A stretch of DNA of 64,000 nt, from contig OY751493.1 of the NCBI GenBank assembly GCA_963565915.1, positions 2,914,001-2,978,000 on the forward strand. The letters are read 5' to 3'. Shown here piece after piece: positions 54,793-64,000 of the stretch (its first letter is position 1; every line of letters begins with the position of its first letter). The translations under genes were made by a program, and so were the position numbers. The DNA comes from Entoloma clypeatum (lineage: Eukaryota > Basidiomycota > Agaricomycetes > Agaricales > Entolomataceae). The notes under the pieces are model-generated. The model ran no database searches. It was not told the origin of the DNA and saw only the letters and a program-made list of their open reading frames with translations.

Positions 54793-55162
54793 TGTTACGG
54801 ACTAACGACTATGGACGTATATGCTTACCTTTTCACTTTTACTCATCGGCCCCCGCTTACACATATCGTATTATACTTTATTTCCTTTAGTATACTTCGC
54901 TCCCACGCTGACTTGCTTTCCGCAGCTGTCTGACTCGTTCCGCAGTCAGCTTACTCATTAGTGCATAGCCTTCCGCAGTCGCCTTACTCATGCGCACTGC
55001 CTTCCGCAGTTACTGACTCATTCGCTACCGCTCATAGTCAGTACTATATAAACCTCATGTACCATAGCTACATTCCTTAGATTTAGCAATCACATTGCTC
55101 TTCGCCTTTCCATCTTCCTGCATACTCTGCCCGAACCTTGGAACGGTTTGTTATGCATAACA
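54793..55162 (+). repeat. 3' LTR of C (370 bp)
   Basis: TGTTACGG...GCATAACA. Carries the TTCCGCAG/TGACTC U3 repeats, the TATATAA box and the self-primer 11-mer. Confidence 0.94.
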
Positions 55163-56480
55163 GTAGGATTTCTTCAGTGTTTCGCGCGAGTTCTTCCTTG
55201 GTTTTACCGATAACCACGATGTCATCCATGTAGATCACGCAGATACGTCGGCGGATCTGGTCCCGGAATAGACTAGCCATCATTTGAGAGAACATTCCCG
55301 GGGAGTTGCAAAGACCAAAAAACATGACCAATGGTTCGAACAATCCTTGACTGGTGAGGAAGGCAGCTTTCCATTCATCGCCCTCCTTAATCCGGACGTT
55401 GTTATAACCCCACATGATGTCCATTTTATTGAAGTAGACCGCATCTTTCAGTACGTCCAAGAGATCGGATATTCGTGGGAGTGGGAACTTGTCTTTGACC
55501 GTGAATTTATTGACCATGCGGTAATCTTGTACCAATCATTTGGAGCCATCCTTCTTGTTGATGAAGAAGCAAGGGGAGGCATAAGGGGATTTGGATGGGC
55601 AGATCTTTCCTGTTGCTAGACCCTCGTCAATGAATGCATCCAATTCCTCTTGTTCCTTTTGCGTCATAGGATATGTATTTCCCCCCTAGTTCCTTTGGTG
55701 CGTCCGGTGTAAGTTCAATACCATGGTCCCATTCCCTCTCCTTTGGGATCTTATCAAAGTTCTCTTTTTCGAAGAGATGAGCAAATCGTTCAACATATGA
55801 GGGTTGTTTGGTTGTGGGAGGTGGTGTGGGAGTGACAGCTTCCAAAATAGGGTCTCCAGGCTTCCATTTCTGATCCGACTTTTTGGGTGCATCTTTGTCG
55901 CGCACCTCAACCATGCGAACCCGGTGTTTGCGACCATTAAGGTTAATCCTGAAATCCGAGTGTTTGGTTCGACATGTTGTTGGGCACCGGTTAAATGTTA
56001 CCGCGCCGGTTGTCCAATTGATTGTGGGGTTGTGGTGTACCAACCAGTCATGTCCCAAGAGCATGTCTGTTCTCCCAATGTCCAGTACCATTGCTTCCAT
56101 GGTTTCCTGATGTGCTCCCAAATCCAGTTTGACTTCGGCAAGTTGGCTCGCTTTCTGTTGTCGATTTGGTGATCCATCCGCATTTAGAATTGCTATGGGC
56201 AGTATTCCTCACGTGGGGAGGTTCTGTTCGCATACTATTCTGGGATGGATGCATGTGCGTTCACATCCGCTGTCAACCTCAGGTCGGATAACCTTTGGTC
56301 CTCGTCATGTCCTGAGCTGAGCTAACAGCCTTATTTCTCGTCTTTTTGGAGGTTTATCTCCCTTCACAATCTTAGTCGATGCAGTGGCTCACTTGGCAGG
56401 GATGACATAGGTTCTATTGTCTGCAGTCATACAAGGCAAGCAAGTCCATTTAATAGATAAGGGTCGCGACTTAGCGTCAT
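55163..56480 (-). pseudogene. Chromovirus B pol, N-terminal part (protease, RT)
   Basis: Minus strand. Protease region, 'GHDWLVHHNPTINWTTGAVT' and RT up to '[20 protein letters not shown]', where C is inserted. Defects: TGA at 56209-56211 (CGG in C), TGA at 55536-55538 (CGA in C) and one extra G in a G-run near 55683-55688 that shifts the frame. Confidence 0.92.
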
Positions 56481-57605
56481 TTAATCGGACCCTTCGGGAA
56501 AATCCTTCTCGTCGGCTTCTAAGATTGTGGTTTCATCATTCTCGGCATCTTCCTCGGACACCTTCCTAACCCTTCCGGAGTTCTTCTTCAGCTTGCGGCA
56601 GTTGTGCGCAATATGGCCTTCTTGGTCGCAGTTGAAACACTTGCGACCATCTTTCTTCTTTGGAGCGCTACAGTCCTTGGCCAGGTGACTGAAGCATTGA
56701 CAGTTGTAGCAATGGGCTACTCCTGCTTTGCCAATCTCCATGGCCTTGCCCTGACCACCATAAGTGGTACCCAATCCGGTGCGCATGTCACCGCCACCTT
56801 GGATGACCAGTGCGTGTCCCTCCATCTGTCGTCCCTTGTTTCGGATCTCCTTTGCGTACTCGGAGTACGTCTTGCCATCGCTAGCCACTTGTTCAGAGAT
56901 TCTGCGGTTGACGTTCTTTTCTAGGATGTATTTCCCAGTTTCTTTGCCAAGGTTTGACAGTTTCAAGAGCTCTTCGAATTCATCCAAGAATTCGTCGACG
57001 GTGCGTTTCTCTTGTCTCAGGACTTCGAGTCTTGCTTTGGCAGCGACCGACTTGTTGGCGATGGAGAATTGTGTGGCGATATCATCGGAAAAACCTAGCC
57101 AGGTGATGTTCTCGTTGTCAACGGCAAGAGCGTCTAACTTGTTACTGGCCCAGTGTCTGCCGGACCCTTCCATCATGCGGGATAACACCGCAAGAATCTT
57201 CTGATCGTCTGTGAGGCTCTTTTGGAACCTGATGTATAGTTTGGTGGCTTTCCACCACTCGTCAAAGGTATACCTGTCCTTGAACATCCCAGGATCCTTG
57301 ATGATCTTGGATGTATCTATTGTTTGTACAGCCAGAGCTTCTGCCATGTTTAGAGTCTGCGGAGGAGAAGAGGAGTCGGGTTGTTGGGATGAAGATGGGG
57401 TTCGGGATACAGGTAAGGATTGAAAATGAGTCCCTGTTCTAGGCATCTGTTCGATATCTGACTGCGCGGAGTCAAAAGTAAATTCATCAGGGGACTCGTC
57501 GGCGGAATCGGTGGCAAAACATTCAGAGTATTTCCTCTGTAAATCTCTAAGGAATCTCTGTTCCTGCGCGTCTGTTGGTCTCGAGAAGGGGTCAAGTCTC
57601 TCGTT
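56481..57605 (-). pseudogene. Chromovirus B gag, 5' truncated
   Basis: Both zinc knuckles remain (CYNCQCFSHLAKDC has Gly-to-Ser; CFNCDQEGHIAHNC). The frame is closed by TGA at 57606-57608. The sequence upstream lacks the gag start because of a deletion between CAACACCAG and a downstream CA-rich point, relative to C. Confidence 0.9.
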
Positions 57606-57933
57606 TCATGCCCAGCGGTTGTACTCGGTCTGTTGTTCTTCGGTGCTGGTGTTGCCGAGCAAGATGGATGCTCTCTGCTATCTCGCCGTGGGGGCGATGC
57701 TCGTCATTGTCTAGTTCTTCGTCAAGCACCTGCTGTAGGATGCGACGGATCTCCGATTCGATGTACTGCTGGATGAGTGTAAAATCAATACTGTCTTGAG
57801 GACTTAGCTCCTCCTGTCGGGCTTCTGGCGTGCTGAATGGGTTACTGGTGAAGTCTTCAAAGAAGCGCGACGTCTTGACTCGTCTGGTAGTTGCTCTCTT
57901 CGCTCTGGGCGAACCTAATGAGATTTAGCAACT

Positions 57934-58599
57934 TGTTATGCGTAACAAACCGTTCCAAGGTTCGGGCAGAGTATGCAGGAAGTGGAAAGGCGAAGAGCAA
58001 AGTGTTGAAACTTTTCCCATCACGTAGATTAGATTAGATTAGATTACATCACGTGACCTTTACACATCTTCATTACATACTTGTTTGGTTGGTACAAACA
58101 GTAGTACAGTATATAAGACCAGGAAACTGTCAATATCAATAAGTTGTCTCTTGACTCTTAACCGCCTCCATCGCTCTCACCAGCCTCACCCCTTCCAATC
58201 TATGTAAGTGGTCAGAACGGTATCGTAGAGTACTTCCACTGTAGCCGGTTGCTTCAGTACACTTGCGGCTAGCGCCCAGGTGGAACTTCAACACAAAGTG
58301 ATTGCTAAATCTAAGGAATCTACTACAGTACAAGAGGTTTATATAGGTACTGACTATAGGCGGTAGCGGATGAGTCAGTACTGCGGAAGGCTGTGTACAG
58401 TGAGTAAGCTGACTGCGGAAAGCGAGTCAGCGTGGGAGCGAAGTATACTAAAGGGGATGACGAAGTAAGGTAATGAGTCAGACTGGGAATTGAAGGTTGC
58501 GAAAGTAGACATTAGACATAGTAAGTTCGTAAGAGGGCGCCGAGTCGGGCCGATAAGTAAAAGATATGACGTGGTCCTCATACCGTAGAGTCCGTAACA
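57934..58599 (-). repeat. 5' LTR of B, split by a solo LTR
   Basis: 370 bp of LTR plus the insertion 58003-58298. The adjoining PBS (57921-57931) pairs with 58302-58312 inside this LTR. Confidence 0.9.
58003..58293 (+). mobile_element. Solo LTR of the copia A family
   Basis: 291 bp, starts TGTTGAAAC and ends CTTCAACA, with target duplication CAAAG (57998-58002 and 58294-58298). It lacks one ~18-bp unit that is repeated in the A LTR and has scattered substitutions, so it is older than A. It arose by recombination between the LTRs of a lost copy. Confidence 0.93.
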
Positions 58600-58604
58600 T
58601 GTAC

Positions 58605-59163
58605 ACTGTAGATGGTATACATAGTCTCCTATATTACCCTACATACACATAACATCAACACCACCCCCTTTTCCAAAAGACCCGAGGGGGATCCATGGAG
58701 TGTGGAAGACAGGAGACATGATTCAGTCCTGAAAACATGTTTGGAAAGCAATAATTGTTATGGGCATGAGGTGCAATTCAGACAAATTCTTATCTCCTGT
58801 CTTCCACACTCCATGCCACATCAGCATTTTCACAAAAATTTATTGATCTATTTGGTGCTATTGCCCTTGTCACGAGCTGAAGAGCTCCAATAGTACCAAT
58901 AGTTCACTAGCAAGTTTGTTGGGCATGAGGATATTCATCCTCGGCACAATTTTTATATATATTTCAATTTCATTCTACCGACAGCTGGGCTATGTTTGAC
59001 ACCTTTCATAATCAATCCCGAAATTTGCTGGTTCAAAAAATCACCTACAAGGTGCATGGTCAATTCTTGCAGATCAAGAAAAAAGGAGGAACATACTTGG
59101 ATCTTCAAATATTGAACTTGTGAGCATTGAGAACCACCACAGTGACCACACATGCAACACACA
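58605..59163. other. Non-coding flank of B with a perfect 22-bp hairpin
   Basis: 58695-58716 (ATGGAGTGTGGAAGACAGGA...) and 58793-58814 are perfect inverted copies of 22 bp with a 76-base loop. The rest is AT-rich and non-coding. Confidence 0.65.
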
Positions 59164-59779
59164 TAGTGTTTAAGGGTTCGGTCCAGTCTGGTTTTTTGAT
59201 CCAAAAAGGGTAGGACCAGAGACCAGACCGGTCTTTCGTGGTACTCAAAAGGAAAAAAAACCGGACTGAACCGCTATAAACCGGACTTGGTTGACCCACA
59301 TGGTGAGACCAAACCGGTTTGAACCAGTTTAAACTGGTCTGCAACAAAAAATCAGCTGCAGTAGGTATACTCACCTACCATGGTGTTTTTTTTGAGTTTT
59401 TTAATGTATTTGATGATCTTTTGACATGAAATAAAATTCCAAAAAAGGCCGCGGTAGGTAGACCCACCTACCGCGGTTGAATATCAATTTATTTTGATAT
59501 TTTCTTGACACTGACAGCTGATGAAATCACCCAAGGAACTAATAATACATTGAAAAACTCAAAGAAAAGACTGCAGTTGGTGAGTAGACCTACCACGGGT
59601 GATTTTCAGTTGAAGCCGGTCTTTTTGCGGTTGCTAAAAATCCTGGAAAATGATGAACCAGAGACCAGTGGTAATGCAAAACCTTAAAGACTGAGACTGC
59701 GGTCCGGTCTCAAAACCAGTTCATTGCAGTCCAGTTTCAGTCTGGTTCTCGGTCCTTGAGACCAAACCCTAAAACACTA
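59164..59779. mobile_element. MITE copy 1 (TAGTGTTT...AAACACTA)
   Basis: Terminal inverted repeats TAGTGTTTAAGGGTT and AACCCTAAAACACTA are imperfect. Subterminal regions are packed with ACCGG/ACCAGT and ACTGGT motifs on both strands. 616 bp, no ORF. Right flank is a chromovirus gag fragment. Confidence 0.65.
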
Positions 59780-59971
59780 TTAGGAAGGTATCTGAGGAAG
59801 ATGCCGAGAATGATGAAACCACAATCTTAGAAGCCGACAAGAAGGATTTTCCTGAAGGGTCCGATTAAACAATGCTAAGTTGCAACTCTTATCTATTAAA
59901 CAGACTTGCTTGCCTTGTATGACTGCAGACAATAGAACCTATGTCATCCCTGCCAAGCGAGCCACTGCATC
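59780..59971 (+). pseudogene. Fragment of a third chromovirus (gag end, start of pol)
   Basis: About 190 bp colinear with 50533-50725 of C: Gag end 'EADKKDFPEGSD', TAA, then the start of the pol frame. Truncated by MITE 1 and by element E. Confidence 0.85.
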
Positions 59972-60380
59972 TATTGAACAGCACACCTTGCAGATGCAGA
60001 GGAAGCCTGGTTAATGATACTCACATTGAAGCGAAGAGAATTGAGATATTTGAGGAAGAGTGGGCGATGATAGAAGTTGTAGAAGTTGTAAAGCCTATTG
60101 TATTACACTAGTTACATGCAGTATTTATACTTATGGAAATGTGCACAGACCAACTATGAGCTAGTAACGCCATTGGCTAGAACATGATGGAACATCACTG
60201 GTACACAGCATCAAGGCTGTGGTGCGCAGCATTCTGAGTCACAGAAATGACTCAGAGATCTAGAGCAAGTCTAGATTGTTCTATGTTTAGAACACTTCAT
60301 GTGGTCAGGCCACATGGTAAAACACATGATCATAGTCATGTGATTGACTGTTGATACATCCATATTTGAATGTTTCAACA
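59972..60380 (-). repeat. LTR of E (409 bp)
   Basis: Has inverted repeats at the same places as D with different bases: 60298-60316 (CATGTGG/CCACATG), 60323-60342 (CACATGA/TCATGTG) and GTTCTA/TAGAAC at about 60278-60293. Confidence 0.82.
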
Positions 60381-60873
60381 CACCCCACAAGTGAGACCCC
60401 ATAAGGGTTTTGTTATAAGAAGATATTCAAATCTTTACTTATGGACGATAGTTGAGACTTCATTTGCTCAGACTAAATGGGTGTCTTGCTGTGTCGTACA
60501 AGCATACACTGTCATTTAAGTTCTATATCAGAGACCATGATATCCAATCAATTTCTTAGATGGATATGTTCTCATCAGATATAGAGTCTGAGATCAAAGG
60601 GATCATCAAAAAGGATCAAAAAAATCACTTTTGAGAGAGATGGGATGGCACAATAAACATGCAGCTATGATGGCGCTAGAAAGCAGCCAGTGTAGTGCTT
60701 GAAGCAGCTACTGTTTTGAGAATATTGTAGGTGTCAACAACGATTGCGAGCAAATGTTCAGCAAGACCTGTTAACTACCGAACTCAGAGGCGACTATGTC
60801 AAGCTCTCTTGAGTTGTTCTCAAAGGGTTTTCTCAAGTAATTATTATTCTAATTACTTGTACCACTATCTACT

Positions 60874-61065
60874 TTACTTCTTCTCCGACGTCTTATCATC
60901 GGTGGTCATAGCAGTGTTACTGCCAGAGGGTGATGAAGAAGCAGCAGCGGCGCCAGCTGCAGTGGTGGTGGTGGTGGTGGTTGTGGTTGAGACAACATGC
61001 GCCAAATGGTTGGCATGTGCAAAGCAAGTGTAAAAGGCAGCGGAGAAGTAGGCAAAGAATGCCAT
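60874..61065 (-). CDS. 63-residue small ORF of element E
   Basis: MAFFAYFSAAFYTCFAHANH, Thr run, TTDDKTSEKK end; same length as in D. It stays open in an element that is otherwise decayed, and the upstream TTAAATA block is also kept (about 61100-61110). Confidence 0.6.
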   Translation of the reverse strand: MAFFAYFSAAFYTCFAHANHLAHVVSTTTTTTTTTAAGAAAASSSPSGSNTAMTTDDKTSEKK

Positions 61066-61458
61066 GGTAGCCTGCTCTGAAACTCGGTTTGAGGAGCGTA
61101 TTTAAGGCTTTGCCTATCTCGCATGGACCATGCTGAGTCAGATGTTTAGTCTGATTGCATCAGCAAACCACGTAATAGTTTATTGTCATCTCAGACTGGA
61201 TCAATGGTTGACATTTTGATATTATGATGTATAGATCGGCAAGCGGGCCGTTTAATAAGTCAGGTAGACGTAACTCATTCAAGAGCTCGTTAGACTTAAT
61301 CTATATCGTTCAAATAGTCATTTGAACCAATTGATGGGATCATGCATAGCATGACATAAGCTTGGTATAGCTTATTGATACTCTGGAAGTTGCGTTGAAG
61401 ACAGCTAACAACCATAGATGAGGCATGCCATCAATCTTGAGTATGTAATATTATCATG

Positions 61459-61473
61459 GCAGCCCAAAGGCGC
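61459..61473 (-). repeat. Bulged hairpin in E
   Basis: Minus strand reads GCGCCTTTGGGCTGC. The same place in D (47302-47320) has GCACAC...GTGTTGC; both fold with a bulged T. Confidence 0.7.
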
Positions 61474-63528
61474 ACTTATAGATAATATCTTCTGAGTTGA
61501 GTGTATTACTCCAAACTCAGGGCGTGGACAAACTATGTAGGTTCAAGTCCACTGGTAGGGTCTAGTTTAGCGTCATAGAGGATGTTTAGATCGCTCAAAG
61601 ATATCCCATAATACCTGAGCATTTGCAAAGTATAATTGCGGCTCAAGCAACTTATGGATTATTCCGATTTAGGGTTTAACAGAGATTGGTAGATCTCCCC
61701 CTGAAATGGTATTTCCATAAACAGATTTATAGGTGATTAAATAATCAAGCTGACTGTTTGTGCAAGTATTATTGCAATCTATAGTCAAGTGTTTGACTTG
61801 CAATTGTAGTTCTTTTTGTAGGTGGTGATACATGTGTTTTGAACATCCGATTTTATGTTCAGAGGTCATTAGAATACCATTCTATGATGTTAACACAGAT
61901 TGACTATGATTTGTTGCATGATACAACAATAACACATTTTGGATGGGGAATATTTGGTTTGTGACAAACAAAGATGGCGATCCCAAAAGGGTGCACAATG
62001 CAGTGTTTAAATCCAAGTTGTCGATGCAGCCGATAGGTGTGGATCAGGTGATCTAGCATGCTTGGCTTAATGCCGAGCAGCTGTGATGATTGCAAGCTTA
62101 GCTCAGCAGGTTCATCATCCTCAGGGGCGGTGATGCCAGCGGCCCTGGGAGTCCTTTGGTACCTGGTGACGGTGACCATGGATATGTCCAAATATTCAAA
62201 GTGTAGAAACACTTTGATGCGTTCATGCAATCAATAGTAATCTTGTATACCAAGAACCATGTGATACACAATTTAATGCATATTAGTAAGCAATCAATTA
62301 AGATGCTTCTTCAAGTAATCAAAAGTGATTGCTTGGAATAGAAACCCGACAATAGTCTTTTTAGGACTAACAGATTGATTCATATGACAGTCTTGGTTAT
62401 CCAAATATCATTGTTTTGGACAACATGTCATTTTATCTTTGGAGTAAGATAGATCCTTGTTCAAGATGTCGCAGATTTAATGGGTAAATCACTGTGCATC
62501 CTATAGAGTGTTGTACACAAAACAATTGCATGAGATAAAATCAATCAATGCAAAGTTTGCAAGAATGCAAGTTCAATTAAGAATTGCTCTTTTTCTCTAT
62601 ATTCTCCCCCTTTTCCAGTCAAGTGTGGAATCGTTTCGTGCTTGAAACGACATAAATCATTTGCTTTGTAAATGGCATATGAACTGAAACAGTGCAGAAC
62701 TTGGCTGGGAAACCAATAATTCATGCGAAAAGGGTGTGAATCGCTGATCTGAGATAAGTCTCAGGTGATCATTCCAGTTCCATTCGCAAGCAACGCCTAT
62801 TGCATGACTCCATGACTAATCCATTTTGCAAATAGAGTGTCACAATGACCCTATTTTAATTTCACAACGGAAATTATTCCCATGCAATAATGGAGAGCTT
62901 TTAAGATGAGGAGCATACATGTTTTGCTCAACTCAATCTTGTGCTACTTTGTGCAACAGTTGTTGCGGAAAAAGTGAAGGAACAAGGTTGGTTGGTTAGA
63001 CCAATCTTGAATCAATGATTGAAGGGTGTTTTAAGACTCTTCTATCTTGTGAATAATGAAGTAGATTACAACATTATCAAAATGCTTAGAAGCATTTATT
63101 TATCCAATTAATCATGCATCTATAGACAGAGGCGTGATTTTAGCATGTCTCTTTAGCAATGATGTAAAGTGGAATTTGAATCCAAAGTAAAGGAATAAAG
63201 ACGCAGCAAAAGACAAGTTAATGACTTGCACAGTCATTTTAAACAAGCTTAAATGCACGATTCCAAAAGGGGACAGGGATAGTAACTCAATTAAGAGTTC
63301 TTTTGACACCCAATTAAACACGTGCTTTTACATGTTTTTTCCTTTAATAGTAGGTAGCTTGAAAGCACACTAACTATCTGGATTATTCCATGATTGGATA
63401 TAAGTTATTTGAACATTAAAAATGCGAAATGCATTTTTCAAGCTCTCTTAGTATTTCTTTCATAGACATGTCGCAAACACAATTCATTGCAACAGTGAAA
63501 GAAAATACAAATCATTTTACATAATGAT

Positions 63529-63985
63529 TAGTCTTCGAAAGTCCAGTCCAGTCCGGTTTTTTGCCCAAAAAATTAAGAACCTAGAACCAAGACTGGTTGA
63601 GTGGTTTCTCCAAAAAACTGAAACCAGGACTGGACTGGTTCCTTTCTGAAAAAAGTAAATCAGGACTGGTTCAAACTGGTTTAAACTGGTTATTTTCCAA
63701 TTTATTAAAACTGTTTCAGAATATCATTTATGACACATTTCAAAACATTTTATAGAAGCTTTGATAAACAAAATCTATGTGAACCTATGACCAGTTTACA
63801 TTTTTTGAGTCTCAAATCAAGACTGGTGGAAAGCCAGTCTTCTTTTTTTCCAAAATTTGAAGAACCTGAGACTGGTCAATTCTTAAAAATCTGAAACTTG
63901 AGACTGCAGTCCAGTCTTTCACCAGTCTTTACCAGTCTGGTTCTGGTCCAGTTCTAGGTCTTTGAGACTGGACTTCAAAACACTA
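63529..63985. mobile_element. MITE copy 2, inserted in E next to the gag stop
   Basis: 457 bp with ends TAGTCTTCGAAAGTCCAG and CTGGACTTCAAAACACTA (imperfect inverted copies) and the same dense ACTGGT/ACCAGT motifs as copy 1. Non-coding. Confidence 0.65.
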
Positions 63986-64000
63986 GTAATAATATGCTGT

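Larger units (their letters stand above)
42294..55162 (+). mobile_element. Ty3/gypsy chromovirus C, plus strand, coding-intact, 5' LTR split by element D
   Basis: Inserted into the RT region of B with target duplication GTAGG (42289-42293 and 55163-55167). LTRs are 370 bp: 5' in two parts (42294-42542 and 48841-48961) and 3' at 54793-55162. They differ at seven sites, every one a CpG transition. Gag, pol and ORF3 are open. Without D the element is 6.58 kb. Family placement (Tf1/sushi-like chromovirus) rests on the self-primer signature, the pol domain order and the C-terminal chromodomain. Confidence 0.95.
33322..58599 (-). mobile_element. Ty3/gypsy chromovirus B (Tf1/sushi-like), minus strand, broken by nested insertions
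   Basis: LTRs at 33322-33691 (3') and 57934-58599 (5', split by a solo LTR) and a perfect 5-bp target duplication TGTAC (33317-33321 and 58600-58604) define the element. Reading on the minus strand the order is 5' LTR, PBS, gag, pol, accessory ORF, 3' LTR. It is dead: pol is interrupted by elements A and C, gag has lost its start in a deletion of roughly 190 bp relative to C, and there are in-frame stops at 57606-57608, 56209-56211, 55536-55538 and 40709-40711, plus a +1 frameshift near 55683. Most stops are CGA or CGG changed to TGA. Without insertions its length would be about 6.4 kb. Confidence 0.95.
59972..64000 (-). mobile_element. Element E: diverged relative of D, minus strand, cut by the window edge
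   Basis: The LTR (59972-60380, 409 bp) starts TATTGAACAGCACACC, the reverse of the D LTR end, and ends GTTTCAACA. The interior follows D in order back to the gag stop, which lies near 63990; gag itself is outside. E has many CG-to-CA/TG changes and stops, so it is older than D. At least three hairpin positions are recognisable (60661-60676, 60683-60698, 61459-61473). Confidence 0.85.

Noticed and set aside
55284..57423. Plus-strand open frames across 55284-57423
   Set aside because: Antisense shadows of the B gag and pol, with no independent motif.
60731..61033. Val/Glu-rich 100-codon plus-strand frame in E
   Set aside because: It is the antisense of the ACC/GGT microsatellite in the 63-residue small ORF.

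Overview
The window is nuclear DNA of a filamentous basidiomycete, probably an Agaricomycete. The evidence is many 40-60 bp introns, close gene packing, an Ima1-type inner nuclear membrane protein, a basidiomycete-style ceramide glucosyltransferase and a Tf1/sushi-like chromovirus. I found no rRNA, tRNA or CRISPR array. All comparisons were made by eye.

Positions 1-31879 are a gene-dense euchromatic block of 14 protein genes. In order they are: methylmalonate-semialdehyde dehydrogenase (3' end outside the window), a Rap1/TERF2IP-type double-Myb protein, Rab GDP-dissociation inhibitor, the RAVE subunit Rav1, a five-FAS1-domain membrane protein, the mitochondrial carnitine/acylcarnitine carrier, mitochondrial N-acetylglutamate synthase, a UBE2O-type E2/E3 enzyme, a SNAPc subunit 1-like protein, Ima1, a mucin-like sensor, a membrane-anchored heparinase II/III-like enzyme, a peroxisomal thiolase with a suspicious lesion, and ceramide glucosyltransferase. 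Four pairs are head to head with start codons only 26-83 bp apart, and several of these promoters share a CACGTG box. Three of the genes serve organelle metabolism (valine breakdown, acylcarnitine import, beta-oxidation) and four serve membrane traffic or lipids, but there is no obvious cluster.

Positions 31880-64000 are a transposon nest. A MITE-like element (32174-32727) is followed by Ty3/gypsy chromovirus B on the minus strand (33322-58599, target duplication TGTAC). B has been broken by three later insertions: Ty1/copia element A (34336-40055, TATCC), a second chromovirus C of the same family on the plus strand (42294-55162, GTAGG), and a solo LTR of the A family (58003-58293, CAAAG). 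C has in turn received element D in its 5' LTR (42543-48835, GTCAG). D is a 6.3 kb LTR element that codes for Gag but shows no polymerase. A diverged relative of D, called E, lies on the minus strand from 59972 to beyond the window end, in a fragment of a third chromovirus. Two related MITEs lie at 59164-59779 and 63529-63985.

The most interesting object is D. It carries about 21 dispersed copies of a small bulged hairpin (GCGCY, loop of 4-8, RGC-bulge-GC). Flanking bases and some stem pairs change in a compensatory way between copies. D also has palindromes in its LTR that are kept as structures, but not as sequences, in E, and a conserved 63-residue mini-ORF with a TATA-like box. Chromoviruses B and C share an accessory ORF between pol and the 3' LTR and show an 11-nt self-primer signature. 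Nearly all decay in B and C is CpG transition.
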